From Hydrocarboniphaga effusa AP103 (GTDB taxonomy: Bacteria > Pseudomonadota > Gammaproteobacteria > Nevskiales > Nevskiaceae): a stretch of DNA of 64,000 nucleotides. The position numbers and the translations under genes were made by a program. Shown here piece after piece: positions 44,903 through 54,417 of this stretch (within the stretch, counting starts at the first letter, position 1; each line of letters opens with the position of its first letter). The stretch is from NCBI RefSeq assembly GCF_000271305.1, contig NZ_AKGD01000004.1, positions 62,001-126,000 of the forward strand, given 5' to 3'. The notes below the pieces were generated by a model. It saw only the letters and a program-made list of their open reading frames with translations. It was not told the origin of the DNA and ran no database searches.

Positions 44903-46306
44903 TCAACCCGGCGCACCGCGCAGCTCCGCGGGCACGATGCGCATCGCGTTGCGGTACTTGGTGACCGTGCGCCGGGCGACGAAGATGCCGCTGTCGCGCA
45001 GCCGCCGGGTCAGGGCGACGTCGGACTGCGCGATTCCGCCAGCGGGTTCGGCCGCGATCATTTCGCGAATCGCATTCTTCACCGCGGCCGAGGAGCCGGT
45101 GGCGCCGGTCTGGGTCTGCAGAACGCGCGGGAAGAAGTACTTGAGCTCGAAGACGCCGCGCGGCGTGGCCACGTACTTGTTGGCCGTGGCGCGCGAGACC
45201 GTCGACAGATGCAGGTCCAGGTCGTCGGCGATCTGCTTGAGCATGAGCGGCTTGAGCGCGCCGGGACCGTCGCTGAAGAACGCGCGCTGGCGCCGCACGA
45301 TCGCCTCGCCGACACGCTGCAGCGTGTCGAAGCGCTGCCGAGAATGGCGCAGCATCCAGCGCGCTTCGAGCAGCTGCTGGCGCAGCCCGGAATGATCGCG
45401 CAGTTCGCGGTGGCGCATCAGCTCGATATAGCGGCGGTTGAGGCCGATGCGCGGCACGATGCTCGGATTGACCTGGGTCTTGAGCGCACGTCCGTCGTCG
45501 GTGACGACGAGATCGGGCTCCACGTATTCCTCGCCCACCGGCGCGAAGCGCAGGCCCGGCTTGGGATCGAGCGTGCGGATGATGCGATGCGCCTCGTGCA
45601 CTTCGCCCGTCGTCACGCCGTAGCGCGAGGCGAGCAGGGCGTAGTCGCGCAGGGCGAGCAGCTCGAGCCCGCTCGCGACGATCCGCGCGGCCAGCGGGTT
45701 CTCGCATCCGCGCGCGCGCAGCTGCAGGCGCAGGCACTCGGCGAGATCGCGCGCGGCGATGCCACTGGGATCGAAGCTCTGGACGATGCGCAGCGCGCCC
45801 AGCAACTCCTGCGCGTCGACATCGCTGTCGGCCGCCTCGGCGATCGGGTCCAGATCGTCGCGCAGATAGCCGTCGTCTTCGAGCGATTCGATGATGATCA
45901 GCGCGCCGAGCCGGTCGCGGTCGCTCATCGGCTGCGCCCACAGCTGATCGCGCAGGTGTTCACGCAGCCCGCGTGGGGGCTGCGCGGTGGCGAACGGATC
46001 GTATCGGGCATCGGCGAACGCTGCGAGCGGCTGCTCACGAAACCAATCGTCTTCGCGCAGGAGCTCGGTTTCCTGCGGCGAGTCCTCGGTTTCGGTGGGA
46101 GCTTCGGCGTCGGAATCATCCCGAGCCGTATCCGAGGCGGCGTCCTCGCCGGTCGGTTCCTCGAGGAAAGGGTTGCTTTCGAGCGCCTCGCGAATCGCGA
46201 CGGCGAGTTCGATCGACGACATCTGCAAAAAGCTCACGGCATGCTGCATCGCAGGCGAAAGCGCGAGGGATTGCCGTGCGTACAGCGACATCGATGCCGA
46301 GCTCAT
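44903..46306 (-). CDS. rpoN: RNA polymerase sigma-54 factor
   Basis: 467 residues from ATG 46304-46306 with a GGAGAC ribosome site. Region I starts SLYARQSLALSPAMQHAVSFLQMSSIELAVAIREALESNPFLEE (Gln-rich activator-contact region), an acidic region II, core-binding domain to ~310, HTH (LDLHLSTVSRATANKYVATPRGVFELKYFF) and the C-terminal RpoN box ARRTVTKYRNAMRI. Position away from lptB/hpf, the usual rpoN neighbours, suggests it may be a second copy. Confidence 0.95.
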   Translation of the reverse strand: MSSASMSLYARQSLALSPAMQHAVSFLQMSSIELAVAIREALESNPFLEEPTGEDAASDTARDDSDAEAPTETEDSPQETELLREDDWFREQPLAAFADARYDPFATAQPPRGLREHLRDQLWAQPMSDRDRLGALIIIESLEDDGYLRDDLDPIAEAADSDVDAQELLGALRIVQSFDPSGIAARDLAECLRLQLRARGCENPLAARIVASGLELLALRDYALLASRYGVTTGEVHEAHRIIRTLDPKPGLRFAPVGEEYVEPDLVVTDDGRALKTQVNPSIVPRIGLNRRYIELMRHRELRDHSGLRQQLLEARWMLRHSRQRFDTLQRVGEAIVRRQRAFFSDGPGALKPLMLKQIADDLDLHLSTVSRATANKYVATPRGVFELKYFFPRVLQTQTGATGSSAAVKNAIREMIAAEPAGGIAQSDVALTRRLRDSGIFVARRTVTKYRNAMRIVPAELRGAPG

Positions 46307-46583
46307 GATGAGAAGTCTCCTATGGACCTTGGTCAGGCCCATAGGGGCAATCCACATGCCATCGGCGGCGCTTCAAGTCATTGCTCTTGAATCGGAAAAA
46401 ATGCCTGTTCGGATTGAAGCGAACGCCCTGGCGAAGCGGCTTTCCGAGTCAGTTTTACAAAGCCGGTGGCCGGCGGGGCCGCTCGGGCAGGCGATGTTTC
46501 CGGGCGCGCAGGTGCAGAACGCATCGATGCATCGGCAAGGCCGCGCGAATTGCGCCGGTGCACCGGCTCGCGCGGCTCCGAGC

Positions 46584-47075
46584 TCAGGCGATGTTGCGAC
46601 GCTCCCAGGCCAGCGCAGCACTGGACTCCGTGCGGGCGAGTCCGCGCATCTGCTCGGGCGGCTGCGCGAGTCCGATGCGATCGCTGTAGTCGCGCGGCTC
46701 GGGCTTGTTCCGCTCGCGCGACTGCGGGCCTGCCGCACTCGCGCTGACGACGTCGAGCACGGTGACGCCCGCCACGGCGGCGAGACCCACCGCTCTGCCG
46801 CGGCCGGGACGCGCCGCCGCGAGCGTGGCCAGATCGAGCACATCGCCGGCGACGCGAGCCCACAGCCAGGCACTGCGGTGACGGCCCGACAGCAGGCCCA
46901 GGCCCGCGCCGATCTCGCGCAGGCCGTAGAGCTGCAGCAGCGTCGAACGGCCACGCAGGCCGAGGCGGTTCGCGAGCAGGGCGGGCGCAAGCAGTTCGGC
47001 CGCACCGAGCGCGAGGCTGAACCAGCCCAGGGCGCCCGCCGAGCGATCGGGGCTTACGGGAAGCTTGGTCATCAT
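46584..47075 (-). CDS. Small membrane protein, unknown function
   Basis: 163 residues from ATG 47073-47075 behind GGGAGC. Four hydrophobic segments at about 15-35, 50-65, 70-85 and 95-115 with LGAAELLAPALLANRLGLRGRSTLLQLYGLREIGAGLGLL, a pattern seen in small membrane proteins of the DUF4267-like type. The C-terminal ~45 residues are polar. It follows the alcohol dehydrogenase gene by 11 bp and is likely in its operon. Function unknown. Confidence 0.7.
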   Translation of the reverse strand: MMTKLPVSPDRSAGALGWFSLALGAAELLAPALLANRLGLRGRSTLLQLYGLREIGAGLGLLSGRHRSAWLWARVAGDVLDLATLAAARPGRGRAVGLAAVAGVTVLDVVSASAAGPQSRERNKPEPRDYSDRIGLAQPPEQMRGLARTESSAALAWERRNIA

Positions 47076-47086
47076 GGATGCTCCCA

Positions 47087-48256
47087 TCAGGGCTTCAGCA
47101 CGACTTTGATGCAGCTGTCTTCCTTGTCGCGGAAGGTCTTGTACAAGCCAGGGCCTTGTTCGAGCGGGGCGGTGTGGGTGATCACGAACGACGGATCGAT
47201 CTGGCCTTCGACGATGCGGCGCAGCAGATCGTCGGTCCAGCGGTTCACATGCGTTTGACCCGTGCGCACGGTGAGGCCCTTGTTCATGAGCGCACCGAAC
47301 GGCAGCTTGTCGACGAGCCCGCCATAGACGCCCGGCACCGACAGGATGCCGGCCGGCCGGCAGACGTAGATCATTTCGCGAAGCACGTGCGGCCGGTCGG
47401 TTTCGAGCATCACGGCCTGCTTGGCACGATCGTAGAGGCTGTCGAGCGAGCGCGTCGCATGCGATTCGAGGCCGACGGCGTCGATGCACTTCTCCGGCCC
47501 TTTGCCCTGCGTGAGTTCGTTGAGCCGGTCGAGCACGCTCTCGTTGTCGAAGTTGATCGGAATCGCGCCGCCGGCCGCGGCCATGCTCAGGCGCTCGGGC
47601 ACGCGATCGATGCAGATCACCTGCCTGGCGCCCATCAGCACGGCGGATCGCACGCAGAACTGTCCGACCGGGCCGGCGCCCCAGATCGCGACCGTATCGG
47701 TGGGTTCGATCTCGCAGGCCGCGGCGGCCTGCCAGCCGGTCGGAAAGATGTCGCCGAGGAACAGCACCTGTTCGTCGGTCAGCCCATCGGGAATCTTCAC
47801 GGCGCTCGCATCGGCGAAGGGCACGCGCACGTACTCGGCCTGGCCGCCCGCGTAGCCGCCGGTCAGATGGCTGTAGCCGAACAGGCCGGCCGTGCTGTGG
47901 CCGAACACCTTGTCGGCCATTTCCTTGTTGCGATTGCTGCGCTCGCAGACCGAGAAGTTGCCGCGCTTGCACTGCTCGCATTCGCCGCAAATGATCGTGA
48001 ACGGAATCACCACGCGGTCGCCGACCCTGAGCCGCTTGTTGTCGGATCCGACTTCGACGACTTCGCCCATGAACTCGTGGCCCATGATGTCGCCATGCTG
48101 CATCGTCGGCATGAAGCCGTCGTAGAGATGCAGGTCGGAGCCGCAGATCGCGCAGCTGCTCACCTTGATGATGACGTCGCGGCCGTGCTCGATGGTCGGG
48201 TCGGGAACGGTGTCGTAGCGAATGTCCTTCTTTCCGTGCCAGCAGAGTGCTTTCAT
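47087..48256 (-). CDS. Zinc-dependent alcohol dehydrogenase
   Basis: 389 residues, MDR superfamily, formaldehyde/threonine-dehydrogenase-like group. Catalytic zinc region [36 protein letters not shown], structural zinc lobe [19 protein letters not shown], Rossmann loop [11 protein letters not shown], and the conserved [19 protein letters not shown] near the end. The substrate cannot be fixed. Genes 46584 and perhaps 48326 accompany it. Confidence 0.92.
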   Translation of the reverse strand: MKALCWHGKKDIRYDTVPDPTIEHGRDVIIKVSSCAICGSDLHLYDGFMPTMQHGDIMGHEFMGEVVEVGSDNKRLRVGDRVVIPFTIICGECEQCKRGNFSVCERSNRNKEMADKVFGHSTAGLFGYSHLTGGYAGGQAEYVRVPFADASAVKIPDGLTDEQVLFLGDIFPTGWQAAAACEIEPTDTVAIWGAGPVGQFCVRSAVLMGARQVICIDRVPERLSMAAAGGAIPINFDNESVLDRLNELTQGKGPEKCIDAVGLESHATRSLDSLYDRAKQAVMLETDRPHVLREMIYVCRPAGILSVPGVYGGLVDKLPFGALMNKGLTVRTGQTHVNRWTDDLLRRIVEGQIDPSFVITHTAPLEQGPGLYKTFRDKEDSCIKVVLKP

Positions 48257-48325
48257 GTGATTGTCCTTGGGTTGGAACGAGAGCCGCGGTTTACCGCAAG
48301 CGGCGTTCCCGATGCCGCGCCGCGT

Positions 48326-49141
48326 TCAGTGGCGCGTCTTGCGCGCGGGCTGATCCAGCTTGCGCATGCCGCGGGCGACCGCCTGATCGGGAATCACATT
48401 GCTGACCGCGTCCATGATCCTGTTCTGCAGTCCGCTGACGATCGCCGGGCGGCCGGCCATGAGCGCCTCGTAGCCGTCGCGCGCGACCGCATCGGCGGGG
48501 CCGAGCTTGTCGTGCTGCACGGCCCACATGTCCTCGGCACCGGCCTTGTTGAAGAAGTCGGTATCCGTCGCGCCGGGGCGCAGCGCCGTCATCGTCACGT
48601 TGGTGCCCTTGAGCTCATCGATGACCGACTGGGTGAAGTTGTAGACGAAGGCCTTGGTGCCCGCGTAGACGGCCTGGTAGGGCGAGGGCGTTTTGCTGAC
48701 CATCGAGGCGAGTTGCAGGATGCGACCGCTGTCGCGTGCGAGCATGTCGCGCAGGAACAGCTTGGTCAGCACCACGAGCGTGGTGACGTTGAGCTGGATG
48801 ATGCTGAGCTCCTGATCGAGCGCGGTCTCCGCGAATCTTCCGTACGCCCCTTGCCCTGCGTCGTTGACGAGATAGTCCACGGTAATGCCTGCGGCCCTGA
48901 TCTCGTCGTAGAGCTCCTGCGCGGCTTCGGGGCGGAACAGGTCCTTGGCGATGATCGTGACGTGCACGCCGCAATCACGCTTGAGCTCACGCGCGATGCG
49001 TTCGAGCATCGGCGCCATGCGGCTGACGAGCACGAGATCGTGGTCGTCCCTGGCGAACAGCTTGGCGAGCTCGTAGCCGATGCCGCTGCTGGCGCCCGTG
49101 ATCAGGGCGGTCTGGCGGGTCGCGATGGACTTGGTTTTCAT
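48326..49141 (-). CDS. SDR-family NAD(P)-dependent oxidoreductase
   Basis: 271 residues: GASSGIGYELAKLFARDDHDLVLVSR cofactor loop, NDAGQGAYGRF, Ser in LQLASMVSKTPSPYQAVYAGTKAFVYNF (S-x12-YxxxK). Classical SDR of the DltE/YqjQ-like type. 69 bp upstream of the alcohol dehydrogenase in the same direction, so possibly co-transcribed. Substrate unknown. Confidence 0.9.
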   Translation of the reverse strand: MKTKSIATRQTALITGASSGIGYELAKLFARDDHDLVLVSRMAPMLERIARELKRDCGVHVTIIAKDLFRPEAAQELYDEIRAAGITVDYLVNDAGQGAYGRFAETALDQELSIIQLNVTTLVVLTKLFLRDMLARDSGRILQLASMVSKTPSPYQAVYAGTKAFVYNFTQSVIDELKGTNVTMTALRPGATDTDFFNKAGAEDMWAVQHDKLGPADAVARDGYEALMAGRPAIVSGLQNRIMDAVSNVIPDQAVARGMRKLDQPARKTRH

Positions 49142-49281
49142 GTGCGCGGGTCCGTGTCGAATGTAAGCCGCTCATCAGCATCCGCCATGCCTGGGCGATC
49201 GATTCGCCGGCTCGCGGGTCTGCGCGAAGCCCCGGTTCGCTCGATCCCCTGCGCGACTGTGCACCTGTGGAAACAGCTCTG

Positions 49282-49310
49282 TTCAGTCCAAGCTCATTTC
49301 AAGACGGTTA
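49282..49310 (+). promoter_or_regulatory. Direct-repeat box before the OmpR-type regulator gene
   Basis: TTCAGTCC followed by AAGCTCATTTCA (49290-49301) and AGACGG. It ends ~42 bp before the GTG at 49352. The 12-mer AAGCTCATTTCA and flanking TTCAGT and GAC are shared with 59721-59747 before the recombinase. The paired AAG/TTCA half-sites separated by 5 bp resemble OmpR-family binding boxes; the adjacent regulator may bind it. Confidence 0.45.
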
Positions 49311-49351
49311 TTCATCCGTTCATCATCTTGTTATCGAATCACGGAGGAACT

Positions 49352-50089
49352 GTGCGGGCACTCGTAATCGAAGACGACGTTAAGCTGAGAGACAACATTT
49401 CGGGCTGCCTGGCCGAGGCCGGATTCGAGGTTATCGGCGCGCACGATGGCCGCAGCGGAATCGACGTGGCGACGCAGGACGGCATCGACGTCGCGGTCGT
49501 CGACGTGGGGCTTCCGTACGTGTCGGGCATCGACATCATTCGCCAGGTGCGGCGCGCCGGACGTGCGTATCCGGTGCTGATCCTGACCGCCCGTGACGGC
49601 TGGCAGTCGAAGGTGGAAGGGCTGGAAGCCGGAGCGGACGACTATCTGGTCAAGCCGTTCCAGAAGGAGGAGCTCGTCGCCCGCGTCAAGGTGCTGCTGC
49701 GCCGCTCGAACACGCAGACCAAGTCGGTGCTGCAGAGCGGTCCGTATGCACTCGATACCGCGGCGAAGTCGGTCAGCGTCAACGGCCAGCCCGTGGAGCT
49801 GACGAGCTACGAATACAACCTGCTCGAGCATCTGGTCACGCATGCGGGCAAGGTGCTGTCCAAGGATGCGCTGTCGAATTTTCTCTACGGCGGCGACGAA
49901 GAGCGCGACAGCAACGTCATCGAGGTTTTCGTGCGACGTCTTCGCAAGAAGCTCGATCCGGATGGATCGATCTCGCCGATCACCACGTATCGCGGCTCGG
50001 GTTACAGCTGGGAAGTCGAGCGTCCGCAGGAGGAGCGCTCGGCGGACAAGACTTCGGGTCTCATGGCCAATCGCGAGGCGGTCGTCTGA
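49352..50089 (+). CDS. OmpR/PhoP-family response regulator
   Basis: 245 residues from a GTG at 49352 behind ACGGAGGAAC. Receiver: VIEDDVKL, phospho-Asp in VVDVGLPYVSG (~51), LTARD, YLVKPFQKEEL; C-terminal winged helix: LTSYEYNLLEHLVTHAGKVLSKDALSNFLYGGDEERDSNVIEVFVRRLRKKLDPDG, TYRGSGYSW. No histidine kinase gene lies next to it, so it is an orphan here. Closed by a strong terminator at 50117. Confidence 0.93.
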   Translation: MRALVIEDDVKLRDNISGCLAEAGFEVIGAHDGRSGIDVATQDGIDVAVVDVGLPYVSGIDIIRQVRRAGRAYPVLILTARDGWQSKVEGLEAGADDYLVKPFQKEELVARVKVLLRRSNTQTKSVLQSGPYALDTAAKSVSVNGQPVELTSYEYNLLEHLVTHAGKVLSKDALSNFLYGGDEERDSNVIEVFVRRLRKKLDPDGSISPITTYRGSGYSWEVERPQEERSADKTSGLMANREAVV

Positions 50090-50116
50090 TCGCAGGACAC
50101 TTGAGCTCAGTTGAAG

Positions 50117-50144
50117 AAAGCCGCTCTCCGGAGCGGCTTTTTTT
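50117..50144 (+). terminator. Rho-independent terminator after the response regulator
   Basis: Perfect 10-bp stem AAAGCCGCTC / GAGCGGCTTT (50117-50126 and 50131-50140), 4-nt TCCG loop, with a run of seven T (50138-50144). Only 5 bp from the end of the opposing molybdoenzyme gene. Confidence 0.92.
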
Positions 50145-50149
50145 GTGGA

Positions 50150-52450
50150 TCAGCTGGCCGCGCGTATGCGGACGGGAATGGACTTGGCGGCCGGAACCTT
50201 GCTGGCTTGCGCGTGATGCCATAGAGGAATCAGGGCATTGAGCTCGGGGTAGTAACCCGCGCAGCAACCCGACGGAATGTCGTAGGCGACGACGCGAAGC
50301 CCGCAGATTTCCCGCGTGATCCCATCGTGCGCCCACGTGCTCGCGGTGACGAGCGCGCCGGTGGCCAAGCCGAGCCTCTCGATATCCGCGATGTTCATCA
50401 GCAACACCATGCGCGTGCCGACGATGCCGCGGAAGCGATCGTCGTAGCCGTAGACCGTGGTGTTGAACTGATCGTTGCTGCGCAGCGTGATCAGGCGCAG
50501 AACCTGCGTACGCGCATCGAGCGGCATGTCCGGATCGGTGTCCAGCGACTGCGGCGCGAAGAAGTTCGCTTTTTGGCTGTCGGTTTTCCATCTTCGCTCG
50601 CGAGCCGGCAGCGGACGATGGAAGCCTCCGGGTTCCCACAGTCGATCATTGAAGCCGTGGAAAATTTCCGGATACGTCGCCGCGATCGCATCGCGAATCT
50701 TCGAATAGTCGCTGCTCCAGGCGACCCAATCGATGTTCGGATTCGCAGCCAGCGTCGCCTGCGCAATGCCGGCGACGATCGCGGGTTCGGATTTCACGAG
50801 CGGGCCGGGCGGTTCGACCTGTCCGCGTGAGCCGTGCATGCAGCCGGTGCTGTCTTCGACCGACACCACCTGTTCGACTCCGCTCTGTCGATCGATGTCG
50901 ATGCGCCCGAGGCAGGGCAACAGGTAGGCGATCTCGCCATGGATCACGTGGCTGCGATTGAGCTTGGTGGCGATCTGCACGGACAGTCGCAGGCGCCGCC
51001 AGGCCGGTTCCATCACCTGTGTATCCGGAATCGCGCGCATGAAGTTTCCGCCGAGCGAAAGAAACGCGCGCACCGAGCCGTCGAGCATGCCTTCGCAGGC
51101 TTCGACCGTGTTGAGTCCCTTGCGCATCGGCGGTTCGAAGCCGTAGAGCTCGCGCAGCTTGTCGTTCGGCACCATCTCGGGCTTCTCGGTGATGCCGACG
51201 GTGCGCTGGCCTTGCACGTTCGAATGCCCGCGCACCGGACATACGCCGGCGCCGGGCTTGCCGATCATGCCGCGCAGCAACAGCAGGTTCGTGATCATGT
51301 GCACGTTCTGCACGCCGAGCCGATGCTGTGTGAGTCCCATCCCGTAGACGCCGATGACCTTGTCGGCCTTGGCGTAGACGCTTGCGGCCTCCGTGAGCGC
51401 GGCGCGCGACAGGCCGCTCGCGGCTTCGATCTCGTTCCAGCCCGTGCCACGCACGCAGTCGGCGTAGGCTTCGAAGCCCTGCGTGTGCGTGGCGATGAAA
51501 TCGACGTCGAGCACGCGCGGTTCGCCGGCCGCGCGCGCGCGGTCGTCGAGGTCCAGCAGGACCTTGCTGATGCCGAGAATGGCCGCGGTGTCGCCGCCGG
51601 CCTTGACCGCATGGTATTGCGAGCTGATGCGTGTGGCCGGCGCGCCGAGCATCTGCAGCGGCGATTGCGGATTGCGGAAGCGTTCGAGCCCGCGTTCCTT
51701 CAGCGGATTGAATGTGATGATCGGCACGCCGCGCCGCGCAGCCTGCTGCAGGTCGTGCAGCAGGCGCGGACTGTTGCTGCCGACGTTCTGGCCGAAGAAC
51801 AGGATGCAGTCGGTCTGGTTGAAATCCTCGAGCGTGCAGGTGCCCACCGGCACGCCGATGCTCTGCGCAAGGCCCACCGATGTGCTTTCGTGGCACATGT
51901 TCGAGCTGTCCGGCAGGTTGTTGTTGCCGTAGAGCCGGGCCATGAGCGCCCACAGGTAGGCCGTCTCGAGCGAGGCGCGGCCCGATGCGTAGAACACCGC
52001 GCTCTGCGGATCGAGCGCGCGCAGTTCGGCGCCGATCTCCGCGAAAGCCTGTTCCCAGCTCACGGGCAGATAGCGATCGCTGCCCGCGTCCCAGCGCAGG
52101 GGCTCGGTCAGGCGGCCCTGCGCTTCGAGCTCGTAGTCCGACCACTGTTCGAGCTCGCTCAGGCGGTGTTGCGCGAAGAACTCCGCGCCGACACGCTTGG
52201 GCGTGATCTCCCAGGCCGTCGCCTTGGCGCCGTTCTCGCAGAACTCGAGCGCGTGCGGCTTGGCCGGTTTGGCCCAGGCGCAGCTCACGCAGGCGAAGCC
52301 CTTGGGGCGGTTCTGCTCGATGAGGGTTTTTGCGCCCTCGATGTAGACCCGCTCGTGCCGCAGGATCTGGTTGACCGATTTCGCCGATCCCCAGCCACCC
52401 GCGGGGCCAGTGTAGGGTTTGAAAGAAGGCTTGCGCGTCTTGCCGGGCAT
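50150..52450 (-). CDS. FdhF/YdeP-family molybdopterin oxidoreductase
   Basis: 766 residues from ATG 52448-52450 behind GGGAGCTG. Formate-dehydrogenase-H-like alpha subunit of the YdeP group: N-terminal FACVSCAWAKPAKPHALEFCENGAKA (two-Cys region with fewer cysteines than a full [4Fe-4S] site), molybdopterin region NNLPDSSNMCHESTSVGLAQSIGVPVGTCTLEDF, FGQNVGSNSPR, GKPGAGVCPVRGHSNVQGQRTVGI, and the C-terminal molydop-binding domain (LRSNDQFNTTVYGYDDRFRGI). YdeP has a role in E. coli acid resistance; real substrate unknown. Confidence 0.9.
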   Translation of the reverse strand: MPGKTRKPSFKPYTGPAGGWGSAKSVNQILRHERVYIEGAKTLIEQNRPKGFACVSCAWAKPAKPHALEFCENGAKATAWEITPKRVGAEFFAQHRLSELEQWSDYELEAQGRLTEPLRWDAGSDRYLPVSWEQAFAEIGAELRALDPQSAVFYASGRASLETAYLWALMARLYGNNNLPDSSNMCHESTSVGLAQSIGVPVGTCTLEDFNQTDCILFFGQNVGSNSPRLLHDLQQAARRGVPIITFNPLKERGLERFRNPQSPLQMLGAPATRISSQYHAVKAGGDTAAILGISKVLLDLDDRARAAGEPRVLDVDFIATHTQGFEAYADCVRGTGWNEIEAASGLSRAALTEAASVYAKADKVIGVYGMGLTQHRLGVQNVHMITNLLLLRGMIGKPGAGVCPVRGHSNVQGQRTVGITEKPEMVPNDKLRELYGFEPPMRKGLNTVEACEGMLDGSVRAFLSLGGNFMRAIPDTQVMEPAWRRLRLSVQIATKLNRSHVIHGEIAYLLPCLGRIDIDRQSGVEQVVSVEDSTGCMHGSRGQVEPPGPLVKSEPAIVAGIAQATLAANPNIDWVAWSSDYSKIRDAIAATYPEIFHGFNDRLWEPGGFHRPLPARERRWKTDSQKANFFAPQSLDTDPDMPLDARTQVLRLITLRSNDQFNTTVYGYDDRFRGIVGTRMVLLMNIADIERLGLATGALVTASTWAHDGITREICGLRVVAYDIPSGCCAGYYPELNALIPLWHHAQASKVPAAKSIPVRIRAAS

Positions 52451-52681
52451 GCTCAGCTCCCGTCCGGGCCACAGGGCGCGAGGCAGGTGCATCGCGCTCC
52501 GCCACTCGAATGCCACGTGCCCAGAAGACCGACAGCAAGCTTGGCTGATGCGCCGTCCATGAGGTTTCCCGCAGCTCTCGAATGGACATTCACGGTAGAA
52601 GCGAACAACAAGACCGCGCGTGAATCGGGTAGCGCGAAATATGGATCGGATCTGCGCGCCTGGCCGATCGACTCGGGAGCT

Positions 52682-53785
52682 TCACGGTTGCCTCGAGGCG
52701 TAATAGGCGGCGACGGCGTCGATGTCGGCGTCTTCGAGCCCTGATGCGACCGGCTGCATGAGATGCGCATGATCGCTGCCTCCGCGTCGCTGCTGCTTGA
52801 ACAGGCGCAGTTGCTGCGCGAGGTACTCCGCAGGCTGGCCCGAGAGCGTCGGAATCCTCGCGCTGCGCGGGCGGTTCGGCTCATGGCAACTGCCGCAGGC
52901 CGGCACACGCCGATCGCGCAGGCCCTCGTCTGCGATGCGGGATCCGCGCTGCACGTCGCCGTCGCCGATGTCGTGATCGACGGATGTCGCGGGCAGCGCC
53001 GCGTAGTGATCCGCGAGCTGCCGCAGCGTGCCGTCCGACAGCCCGGCCAGCGCCGATTGCATCGCGCCCCCCTGTCGTCGGCCCGATGCGTAGGCACGCA
53101 GGCTTTCGAGAAGATACGCACGCTGCTGTCCGGCGAGGCGCGGAAACGCACCGTCGCGGCCATTGCCGTGTTCGCCATGACAGCGCGCGCAGACGTCGAC
53201 GGTGTCACGCAGATCCTCGGGCGCGGCGACCGGCGTGCGTTGCTGCGGTGAGCCGAACACCAGTTCTTCATAGCGTTCGCTGGACATCGTGCCGAGCTCG
53301 CGCAGAAAGCTCACCATGTCCCAGACTTCGTCCTCTCGGCTCGCTGCGGGCCAAGCCGGCATCGCGGTGTACTTGACGCCCTTGTGCACGATCCAGAACA
53401 GCTGCTGATCGCTCCATTCGCCGACTTTCCAAGCCAGCGAAGGCGTGGGCGGGGTCATCGCCAGCGAGAACGGCGCCTGTGGACGCCCCGGAGCGCCGTG
53501 GCAGAGCACGCAGCTGAGCTCGTAGGCGCCGGCGCCGCGCAGCAGGCGCTGGCGTGTGGCGGCGGGCGGCTGCTCGGCCGGCGCTCTGAGCGCAACCGAA
53601 CGCTGCATCGTGTAGTGCAGAAACCAGTCGGTGATGCGCCAGTGCCCGTCGCTCGCCGCGATCGGAACCAGGCCGGAGGCCGCGATGAGCAGGGCGAGTG
53701 CGCCCGCCGGAAACAGCGCGGCGATGGCGAGCAGGCCGAGCCGCTGCCACGGCTTTTCGGCGAGCCAGAGCAGCAGGCGTCTCAT
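52682..53785 (-). CDS. Triheme c-type cytochrome
   Basis: 367 residues from ATG 53783-53785, which overlaps the ctaG stop by 4 bp. One N-terminal membrane anchor (about 15-36), then three CXXCH heme sites: CVLCH (92-96), CARCH (199-203), CGSCH (297-301), each with a distal Met. Class I cytochrome c domains in series. As last gene of the caa3 oxidase operon it may hand electrons to subunit II. Confidence 0.9.
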   Translation of the reverse strand: MRRLLLWLAEKPWQRLGLLAIAALFPAGALALLIAASGLVPIAASDGHWRITDWFLHYTMQRSVALRAPAEQPPAATRQRLLRGAGAYELSCVLCHGAPGRPQAPFSLAMTPPTPSLAWKVGEWSDQQLFWIVHKGVKYTAMPAWPAASREDEVWDMVSFLRELGTMSSERYEELVFGSPQQRTPVAAPEDLRDTVDVCARCHGEHGNGRDGAFPRLAGQQRAYLLESLRAYASGRRQGGAMQSALAGLSDGTLRQLADHYAALPATSVDHDIGDGDVQRGSRIADEGLRDRRVPACGSCHEPNRPRSARIPTLSGQPAEYLAQQLRLFKQQRRGGSDHAHLMQPVASGLEDADIDAVAAYYASRQP

Positions 53786-54417
53786 ATGCGCAACTCGCGG
53801 GTCACGTGCGGGCGCAGCAGGCCCGCGAGCAGCCATAGCGCACCGATCGCGTAGCTGATGCCACCGGCCAGCAGCATGATCACGCCGCCCAGGTGCTGAT
53901 CCTGCAGCGCGTCGAGACCGCCGCCCGCGGTGTGCGCGTGTCCGTGCGAATACAGCGTGCGCGGCGTCAGCGCGAGCAGGGCACCGAGCAGGGTCATGTG
54001 CATCGAGGTCATCAGCAGCCCGGCGATGCCACTACCGGCGCGCAGGCGACGCGTCGATCGCTCGCCGCCGCAGGCCGACAGCCAGACCAGCAGGCTCGCG
54101 AGCAGGAACGAGCCTTGTTCGAGCGTCTTGCCGATCGCGTCGTGTCGGGCGTAGTGGTGCAGCAGCGGCGCATGCCAGGCCCAGACGATGACGAGTTCGA
54201 GCGCCGAGGCAGGCAGCGGTGCGAGCAGCCAGGCCCAGCGCAAGGCGGGATCGAAGTGCGAACCTGCGAGGCCGATCGCGATCAGTGGGGCGGCGACGGC
54301 GACCACGCTCATGTGCATGAGCATGTGCGCGGTGAAGGCCGGCAGCGCGTCGAGCAGGCTCGTGCACCAGACCAGCGTGAGCACGCCGCATCCGCACAGC
54401 GTGACTGTGAGCCTCAT
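53782..54417 (-). CDS. ctaG: Cytochrome c oxidase assembly factor CtaG (caa3 type)
   Basis: 211 residues from ATG 54415-54417, making an ATGA overlap with the upstream stop. Six or so hydrophobic helices with conserved His: FTAHMLMHMSVVAVAAPLIAIG, VIVWAWHAPLLHHYARHD, HMTLLGALLALTPRTLYSH, LQDQHLGGVIMLLAGGISYAIGALWLL. This is the membrane CtaG (PF09678) type connected with CuB insertion, not the soluble Cox11. Confidence 0.9.
   Translation of the reverse strand: MRLTVTLCGCGVLTLVWCTSLLDALPAFTAHMLMHMSVVAVAAPLIAIGLAGSHFDPALRWAWLLAPLPASALELVIVWAWHAPLLHHYARHDAIGKTLEQGSFLLASLLVWLSACGGERSTRRLRAGSGIAGLLMTSMHMTLLGALLALTPRTLYSHGHAHTAGGGLDALQDQHLGGVIMLLAGGISYAIGALWLLAGLLRPHVTRELRI

Noticed and set aside
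47078..49351. Long N-terminal extension of the response-regulator frame (total 1003 codons)
   Set aside because: The upstream part is antisense to the alcohol dehydrogenase and SDR genes; the receiver domain starts at the GTG 49352 behind a good ribosome site.
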